Program-made: the position numbers and the translations under genes
Shown: in pieces, positions 5,173 through 9,759 of the stretch
How the letters are laid out: each line of letters starts with the position of its first letter
Numbering within the stretch: position 1 is the stretch's first letter
Source of the DNA: DASPKW01 sp038244055
Lineage (GTDB): Bacteria > Planctomycetota > Phycisphaerae > Tepidisphaerales > Tepidisphaeraceae
DNA length: 9,759 nucleotides
Assembly: GCA_038244055.1 (NCBI GenBank)
Contig: JBBRTW010000261.1
Coordinates: forward strand, 1 to 9,759
Direction: 5' to 3'
The notes under the pieces: generated by a model
Seen by the model: the letters and a program-made list of their open reading frames with translations, nothing else
Database searches by the model: none
What the model was told of the DNA's origin: nothing

Positions 5173-8025
5173 GTGCGGATCGCTCTTCTTGGGTTGGTGT
5201 GCGGATTGGGGGTCATCGTCGCGACGGGCGGGTGTCGGCCCAGGCAGATCAGCTTTGTGCCCGAGCGGACAGCGCCAAGGGCGGCCGAAGGGAGAATCGT
5301 TACCGGCCGCTCGATTGATGTAGCGCCCCTCAGCGCTCAGAACGTTGGGAGCATGCCGCTGAACCTGGTCGTCTCGGCGGATGGACAGTTCCTGATCAGC
5401 ACCAGCGCTGGGTTTCGCGAATACCTGGTCTCGATGCGGATGAGCGATGGTGTCGGCGTTTCGGGACTGTCGTTCCCACGGATGAAGGGCAAGAATGCGG
5501 AGCCCGAAGATACGCACAACGGGCTTTACTACGGCCTGGCCGCCGGGCCGGGGCGGGGAGGAGCAGGGGGGCAGGAGGGCGGCGTTATTTACGCCGCCCA
5601 GGGCAACCTGGACCAGATCGCCATCGTGAAGATCGATCCCTCGGGCAAGCTCGTCATCGATGATCTGATTCACACGCGCACGGGGGACTTCCCCGCCGGC
5701 CTGGCGCTGGATGGCATCGGCCGGCTGTATGTGACCAACAACGATCCCCAGTCGACGCCGCCCGATGTCGCGCCATCGAGCATTGCGATTTACGATACGA
5801 AGCGCAAGCGGGAAATCGGGCGCTTCGAGTTCGCGGAAAGCTTTGGCGGGACGGCGAATTTTCCCATGGCCCTGGCCGTGACGCGCGATAGGAGGAAGCT
5901 GTATGTCGGGAGCCAGCGCGATGATGCGGTGTATGTGCTCGATACATCCGATCCCGCCAACATCCGGCAAATCGCCAGGCTCAGCACCGGCTCGCATCCA
6001 ATCGCACTGCTCATGGACAACGAGCAACAGCGGCTCTTCGTCGCCAACGCCCACAGCGATACCGTGTCGTTCGTGGATGTGAAGACCGATGAGATTCGCG
6101 CCACCGTGCTGCTCCGGCCGGATGTGGCGAAAAGTCTCGCGGGCGCAACTCCCACTGGCCTGGCGCTGGCACCCAGTGAAAAATATCTGTACGTCACGCT
6201 GGGGGACATGAACGCGGTCGCGGTGATCGATGTGCCGGATAAGGAACTCGATGGGTACATCCCGGCCGGGTGGTATCCGACGGCCGTGGTCGCGTCGGCC
6301 GATGGCAAGCGATTGCTCGTCGCCAACGCGAAGGGAATCGATCCCATCAATTCGAACCCGCCCCCGACGATCACGGCTTCGGCCAGTCGCCCCTCCGGCG
6401 GATCGCCGATCGGAGTATCCCAGAGCGCAGCGCCGATCGTGACCCACGTCTCGCCCCTGACCCTGCTGGAAGGCAATGTCCTGGGCTTGCAGGTGCCGTC
6501 GAAGGATCAACTCCAGGCGATGACGGCCAAGGTGCTGGAGAAGAATCGATTGACGGCGAAGTATCTGAATCGGGCGAACCCGCTGAAAGACATCGGCCTC
6601 CAGGCCGGGAAGATCAAGCACGTCATCTACATCGTGAAGGAGAATCGCACCTACGACCACATCCTCGGCGACCTGCCTCAGGGCAACGGCAACCCGGCCT
6701 ATTGCCTCTTCGGTCGCGAGATCACGCCCAATCAGCACCAGCTCGCCGAGCGCTTCGTCCTGATGGATAACTTCTACTGCTCGGGCGAGGTTTCCGGCGA
6801 TGGCTGGACCTGGTCCACCCAGGCGATGGCCAACGAATACACCATTCGCAACGTCGCCTACGAGTACAGCGATCGCGGCAAGCATTTCAACTATGAAGGA
6901 AGCAACAATGGCTGGCCCACGGGCGGTTTCCCCGCCCGAGGCCCGGATGGCGAGTTGCTTTCCGACGATCCCAAGTTCAAGGATGGGGCCGCGCCCATTC
7001 CCGATGTGGCCGAAGCGCCGGGCGGGCACCTGTGGGACCTGGCGCTCAAACATAAGCTTTCGATCCGCAACTACGGCTTTTTCGTCGCCGGGGGCATCGT
7101 CAAGGAGGGCATGCAGATCACGCCCGACAATTACCCGGCCTCCAAAGGCCTGCAACCCGCCGGGCGCGACCTGGACGGAATCACCGACATCGATTACCGC
7201 GGTTTTGGCCTGGATTACCCCGATTCCGATGCCTGGAAAATCCACTACGAGAGGACGAAGGATGAAGTCTACAAGTGGCCCACCACGGAGGCCGGCGAGT
7301 ACGATGCGCCCAGCCGATTCTCTGAATGGAACCGCGAGTTCCAGATGATGCTCGAGAAGGACCCCAGCGGCGGCGCGGTGCCCAACCTGATGTTCGTGCG
7401 CCTGCCGACCGATCACACCGCCGGCGCGAATCCCAAGTTCAAATCCCCCCGCGCCATGCTGGCCGACAACGATTACGCGGTGGGGCAACTGGTCGAGGCC
7501 GTCAGCAAATCCCCCATCTGGAAGCAGTGCGCCATCTTCGTCATCGAGGACGATGCCCAGGATGGCCCGGACCACGTCGATGCCCACCGCTCGACATGCT
7601 ATGTGATCAGCCCGTACATCAAGCGGGCCAGCGTCGATCACACCTTCCACAACACCGCCTCCTGCCTCAGGACCATCGAGCTTCTTCTCGGTTTGCCGCC
7701 GATGTGCCAGTACGATGCGATCGCCGCGCCGATCATGAACTGGGACACCGAGCCGCGCAACGACCAGTCCTTCTCGCCCATCCTGCCCGCCGGGGAGATC
7801 ATCGGCCAGACCAATCCCGCGGCCGGCGAAGTCAAGCCCTACAGCCCCGAGGCGAAGCTGATGAAGGAGTCGATGGAGATGAACCTCGCCCAGGCCGACG
7901 AGGCCGATCCCGACAAGCTCAACGACATCCTCTGGAAAATGAGCAGGGGCATGCAGGCGAAGATCCCGCCGACCCCACGGTCCCTGGGCGGTGCGGTTCC
8001 GCGGGTGAAGGATGAGGATGATTGA
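5173..8025 (+). CDS. Secreted YncE-like beta-propeller/phosphoesterase fusion, predicted lipoprotein
   Basis: A long secreted fusion protein (about 950 residues). I place the start at GTG 5173 because GAAGGAG (5161-5167) precedes it and it opens directly with a hydrophobic signal (RIALLGLVCGLGVIVATGGC). Cys21 would be lipidated, although Thr at -3 makes the lipobox imperfect. An upstream start at 5083 would add 30 charged residues before the signal. Residues about 50-390 repeat propeller strands such as GRLYVTNND, RKLYVGSQRDDAVYVLD and RLFVANAHSDTVSFVD, as in YncE. A Pro/Ser-rich linker follows. From about 480 the phosphoesterase/alkaline-phosphatase-superfamily domain has Glu490-Asn491 (VKENRTYDH), the SGEVSGDGW block (537-545) and Asp793-Asp794, His801 and His805 (EDDAQDGPDHVDAHR), all likely metal ligands. 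This matches proteins annotated as bifunctional YncE/alkaline phosphatase family. The substrate is unknown; release of phosphate from an extracellular ester is the general expectation. Confidence 0.88.
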   Translation: MRIALLGLVCGLGVIVATGGCRPRQISFVPERTAPRAAEGRIVTGRSIDVAPLSAQNVGSMPLNLVVSADGQFLISTSAGFREYLVSMRMSDGVGVSGLSFPRMKGKNAEPEDTHNGLYYGLAAGPGRGGAGGQEGGVIYAAQGNLDQIAIVKIDPSGKLVIDDLIHTRTGDFPAGLALDGIGRLYVTNNDPQSTPPDVAPSSIAIYDTKRKREIGRFEFAESFGGTANFPMALAVTRDRRKLYVGSQRDDAVYVLDTSDPANIRQIARLSTGSHPIALLMDNEQQRLFVANAHSDTVSFVDVKTDEIRATVLLRPDVAKSLAGATPTGLALAPSEKYLYVTLGDMNAVAVIDVPDKELDGYIPAGWYPTAVVASADGKRLLVANAKGIDPINSNPPPTITASASRPSGGSPIGVSQSAAPIVTHVSPLTLLEGNVLGLQVPSKDQLQAMTAKVLEKNRLTAKYLNRANPLKDIGLQAGKIKHVIYIVKENRTYDHILGDLPQGNGNPAYCLFGREITPNQHQLAERFVLMDNFYCSGEVSGDGWTWSTQAMANEYTIRNVAYEYSDRGKHFNYEGSNNGWPTGGFPARGPDGELLSDDPKFKDGAAPIPDVAEAPGGHLWDLALKHKLSIRNYGFFVAGGIVKEGMQITPDNYPASKGLQPAGRDLDGITDIDYRGFGLDYPDSDAWKIHYERTKDEVYKWPTTEAGEYDAPSRFSEWNREFQMMLEKDPSGGAVPNLMFVRLPTDHTAGANPKFKSPRAMLADNDYAVGQLVEAVSKSPIWKQCAIFVIEDDAQDGPDHVDAHRSTCYVISPYIKRASVDHTFHNTASCLRTIELLLGLPPMCQYDAIAAPIMNWDTEPRNDQSFSPILPAGEIIGQTNPAAGEVKPYSPEAKLMKESMEMNLAQADEADPDKLNDILWKMSRGMQAKIPPTPRSLGGAVPRVKDEDD

Positions 8026-8116
8026 CGCGCGACAATGCGTCCGATCGAGCGACCGTGCCGCGGCATAATTCAACGCGCATATTCGCTGATGGTCGACACC
8101 ACCCAAATTGTGGTCG

Positions 8117-8137
8117 CGCCCGGACCGGCCAGGGGCG
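8117..8137. terminator. Possible hairpin between the convergent genes
   Basis: CGCCC at 8117-8121 can pair with GGGCG at 8133-8137, and the inner GG/CC (8122-8123 with 8129-8130) extends the stem after a one- to two-base bulge. It lies 91 bp after the phosphoesterase stop and only 4 bp beyond the oxidoreductase stop on the other strand, so it could end either transcript. There is no run of T on either side, so an intrinsic terminator is not proven. A weaker CCAC/GTGG stem (8099-8102, 8110-8113) lies just upstream. Confidence 0.25.
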
Positions 8138-8141
8138 GCAA

Positions 8142-9467
8142 TCAGATGCACCACGGATCCCGCATCGCGCGGGACCTCAGGCGATTGGCATCGGCATCGC
8201 CCACGAACTCCGCCTTGAGCAGATCGAACTTCAGATTGCGCTGCAACTGCTCGCAGATATCGGCGGCCAGGCACACGCTCATCGAGCGAAACATCACCTC
8301 GGGATTGGCGACCGTCGGGCGGCGCGACTTGACGCAGTCGAAGAAATCCCGCACGTGGTTCGGCGGGCGCTGGGTGCGGCCCGCATACTGGGCCACGACC
8401 GTCTTGAAATCATCCAGCAGCGCCGGCGATGAGACATCGGGTTTGGAATAACCATCGGCCGCGGCCGCCCATCCTTCCGATCCATCAAAGCGCTCGCCAC
8501 AGGCGCCATGCCAGTACTTGCAGGGTTTCCAGACATCGCCGGGTTCGCGGAACAGGACCAGCTTCACACCGTTGGACAAGCGCGTCACCATCGTCGAATC
8601 GGGCCCACTGTACTCGAACTCGATGGTTGAGACTTCCGACATCTCCAAGCCGGCCAGGGCCTGGGCCACCGCGTGCGCCCCCCACATGGCCACATCGGTC
8701 GCGAAATCATAGAAGTGATACCACCCGCTCCTCATGTACCCGGCGTTGTAAGGCCGCCACGGAGACGGCCCGATCCAGACGTTCCAGTCCATCACCTCTT
8801 TGGGTGGCTCGGGCTGCGCGGGCAGCCAGTCCTGTCGGCTTCCACCGCGATAGCGGATGTCGGCATACGCCGTGTGAATCCTGCCCAGCCGCCCCGACCG
8901 GGCCATCTCGATGGCGAAGATGTGATTGGGCTCGCTGAGCCGCTGCGCGCCGGTTTGATAAACCCGGCCATATCGTCGCGCCGTCCGCACCACCTCCTGC
9001 CCCTGCGCAATCGTGAGACAGGAGGGCTTCTCGCAGTAGACATCCTTCCCCGCCCGCATCGCCAGTATGGACGCCAACGCATGCCAGCGGTCCCCGGTGG
9101 CGATCAGCACCGCATCAATATCCTTTTGCTCGGCCAGGAGCTCGCGCAGGTCCCCGTACAGGGCGCAGTCCTTGTTGTCGTTGCGGCGGTCCACCACCTG
9201 CTTCACCGCTTCGCGGCGGCTCTGGTTGACATCGCAGATCGCCATGAACTGGACATCGGGCTCGCCGATCATCCAGTTCACATCGCTGGAGCCGCGTCCG
9301 CCAACGCCGATGGCCCCCATGAGAATGCGCTCGCTGGGCGCGGCCACGCCGCCCCGGCCCAGTGCCGAAGCGGGAATGATCTGCGGAACCACCAGCGCCC
9401 CGCCCGCCGCGATGGCCCCCTTCATGAATCGACGCCGCGTGATCCCTGCGCTGTGGTGGTTGCCCAT
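8142..9467 (-). CDS. Gfo/Idh/MocA family oxidoreductase with Tat signal
   Basis: The 441-residue protein opens with a twin-arginine export signal: T10-R-R-R-F-M-K16, a hydrophobic stretch rich in Ala/Gly, and a likely cleavage after ASA at 33-35. The mature part starts with a Rossmann nucleotide-binding motif (IGVGGRG, 53-59), then ICDVN, the conserved DRWHA (126-130) and the family's EKP catalytic-region motif, Glu146-Lys147-Pro148 in YCEKPSC. Members oxidise or reduce sugar-like substrates with NAD(P). Export through Tat would let the enzyme carry its bound cofactor to the periplasm. Such secreted members are abundant in planctomycetes, where they are linked to sugar and glycan use, but the substrate cannot be read from sequence. 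The start is supported by GGAG at 9475-9478, 7 bp before the ATG, and by the complete Tat motif. It is convergent with the upstream phosphoesterase gene. Confidence 0.93.
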   Translation of the reverse strand: MGNHHSAGITRRRFMKGAIAAGGALVVPQIIPASALGRGGVAAPSERILMGAIGVGGRGSSDVNWMIGEPDVQFMAICDVNQSRREAVKQVVDRRNDNKDCALYGDLRELLAEQKDIDAVLIATGDRWHALASILAMRAGKDVYCEKPSCLTIAQGQEVVRTARRYGRVYQTGAQRLSEPNHIFAIEMARSGRLGRIHTAYADIRYRGGSRQDWLPAQPEPPKEVMDWNVWIGPSPWRPYNAGYMRSGWYHFYDFATDVAMWGAHAVAQALAGLEMSEVSTIEFEYSGPDSTMVTRLSNGVKLVLFREPGDVWKPCKYWHGACGERFDGSEGWAAAADGYSKPDVSSPALLDDFKTVVAQYAGRTQRPPNHVRDFFDCVKSRRPTVANPEVMFRSMSVCLAADICEQLQRNLKFDLLKAEFVGDADANRLRSRAMRDPWCI

Positions 9468-9494
9468 GCCGAGTCTCCGTGTTCACCCCTTTTC

Positions 9495-9524
9495 AATACA
9501 CCGATTTGACCCGTGGGTTGTCAA
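9495..9524 (-). promoter_or_regulatory. Putative sigma70-type promoter for the oxidoreductase gene
   Basis: On the minus strand a perfect -35 hexamer, TTGACA (9519-9524), is followed after 18 bp by TGTATT (9495-9500), which matches 4 of 6 bases of TATAAT. A transcript would begin near 9488 and give a leader of about 20 nt holding the GGAG ribosome binding site (9475-9478). The -35 box touches the start of the heptamer array at 9524. Planctomycete promoters are poorly characterised, so this is a motif-level call only. Confidence 0.4.
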
Positions 9525-9579
9525 ATGGCGAATGGCGAATGGCGAATCAAGCGTCAATGAAACATGAAACATGAAGAAA
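9524..9579. repeat. Tandem heptamer array (AATGGCG then GAAACAT units)
   Basis: Three perfect copies of AATGGCG occupy 9524-9544, with a partial fourth unit beginning AAT at 9545. Fourteen bases later GAAACAT occurs twice (9559-9572), followed by a degenerate unit starting GAA. The second block starts exactly 35 bp (five units) after the first, so both keep one 7-bp register. The DNA is non-coding and upstream of the oxidoreductase gene. It resembles the short heptanucleotide tandem repeats known from intergenic regions of cyanobacteria and other bacteria; their role is unknown. Confidence 0.8.
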
Positions 9580-9717
9580 CGCGCGGGGATAAGCATGTTG
9601 CGGCCGGGCCTAAGCATCGCTCCAGAGCCTATAGAGTCAGGAGCCGGAGGAAGGAGGGTCAGCCTTTGGAGCGTTCCTGGTGGCAGTCTCCTGGCCCTCA
9701 CGTGTCTAAGCAGAACA
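9580..9717. other. Non-coding spacer between the two heptamer arrays
   Basis: No convincing gene is seen here. Visible structure is limited to a direct repeat TAAGCAT at 9590-9596 and 9611-9617, 21 bp apart (three times seven), and a 7-bp inverted repeat CGCTCCA/TGGAGCG at 9618-9624 and 9667-9673 enclosing a purine-rich stretch. The open frame on the minus strand across 9483-9701 has no family features and runs through the heptamer array, so I do not call it a gene. Confidence 0.5.
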
Positions 9718-9759
9718 AACTAAAAACTTACAACTGACAACTGACAATGAACAATTAAC
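9718..9759. repeat. Second tandem heptamer array, reaching the window end
   Basis: Six consecutive 7-bp units fill the last 42 bases. All begin with AA, and five of the six end in C (the first, AACTAAA, does not). The central unit AACTGAC occurs twice (9732-9745), and its neighbours AACTTAC, AATGAAC and AATTAAC differ from it by one to a few bases. The array is AT-rich in otherwise GC-rich DNA and is cut by the window edge, so its full length is not known. Its units differ in sequence from those of the array at 9524, but the period is the same. Confidence 0.75.

Noticed and set aside
4741..8274. Very long minus-strand open frame (1177 codons) opposite the FapA-like and phosphoesterase genes
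   Set aside because: It is antisense to two genes with clear domains, spans their intergenic gap, is rich in Arg/Gly/His as expected from reading GC-rich codons backwards, and shows no family motif or ribosome binding site. The mirrored third-position GC bias explains why it is free of stops.
8022..8451. Plus-strand open frames running past the phosphoesterase stop into the oxidoreductase 3' end
   Set aside because: They overlap the well-supported minus-strand oxidoreductase, lack ribosome binding sites, and their products show no recognisable motif.
9524..9547. Similarity of the AATGGCG array to cloning-vector lacZ-alpha sequence
   Set aside because: pUC-type vectors contain a short stretch with GAATGGCGAATGGCG, but the flanking bases here do not continue as lacZ and the unit is repeated a third time, so this is coincidence and not vector contamination.
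9483..9701. 72-residue minus-strand open frame upstream of the oxidoreductase
   Set aside because: It reads through the heptamer array and the putative promoter, has no homology signal, and its composition looks non-coding.
9524..9759. CRISPR array
   Set aside because: The repeats are 7 bp and directly adjacent without spacers, and no cas gene is present.

Overview
The window looks like chromosomal DNA from a GC-rich Gram-negative bacterium, most likely a planctomycete (possibly Phycisphaerae-like). The evidence is the Tat-exported Gfo/Idh/MocA oxidoreductase, a family typically multiplied in Planctomycetota, the secreted YncE-propeller/phosphoesterase fusion, and a chemotaxis set that uses CheD and CheX-type phosphatases with no CheZ. 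The taxon is an inference from gene content; no rRNA or other marker gene is present.

Positions 1-5067 hold the downstream part of a tightly packed plus-strand chemotaxis operon: cheR (5' truncated by the window edge), cheD, cheY, a divergent CheX-like phosphatase, cheB, cheX, a second cheY and a DUF342/FapA-like gene. Gaps are short or negative (an 8-bp overlap and an ATGA overlap), so translation is probably coupled. CheR and CheB add and remove receptor methyl groups, CheD and CheB deamidate receptors, the two single-domain CheY proteins carry the phosphoryl signal, and the two CheX-type proteins should end it. The order is symmetrical, cheY-cheX-cheB-cheX-cheY. CheA, CheW and receptors are not in the window and presumably lie upstream or elsewhere.

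Positions 5173-8025 encode a large predicted lipoprotein that joins a YncE-like beta-propeller to an alkaline-phosphatase-superfamily phosphoesterase. It follows the operon by 105 bp and is functionally unrelated to it. It converges on a minus-strand gene at 8142-9467 for a Tat-exported, NAD(P)-binding Gfo/Idh/MocA oxidoreductase. Only 116 bp separates the two stop codons.

Positions 9468-9759 are non-coding. They hold a plausible sigma70-type promoter for the oxidoreductase gene and two short tandem arrays whose units are all 7 bp long but differ in sequence. The second array runs into the end of the window. The first ~100 bases of the window carry several apparent errors in conserved CheR positions, including an in-frame TAG, which looks like a low-quality contig edge. 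No mobile element, CRISPR array, tRNA or rRNA was seen. The chemotaxis operon is recognisable throughout; the least explained elements are the duplicated CheY/CheX arrangement and the heptamer arrays.
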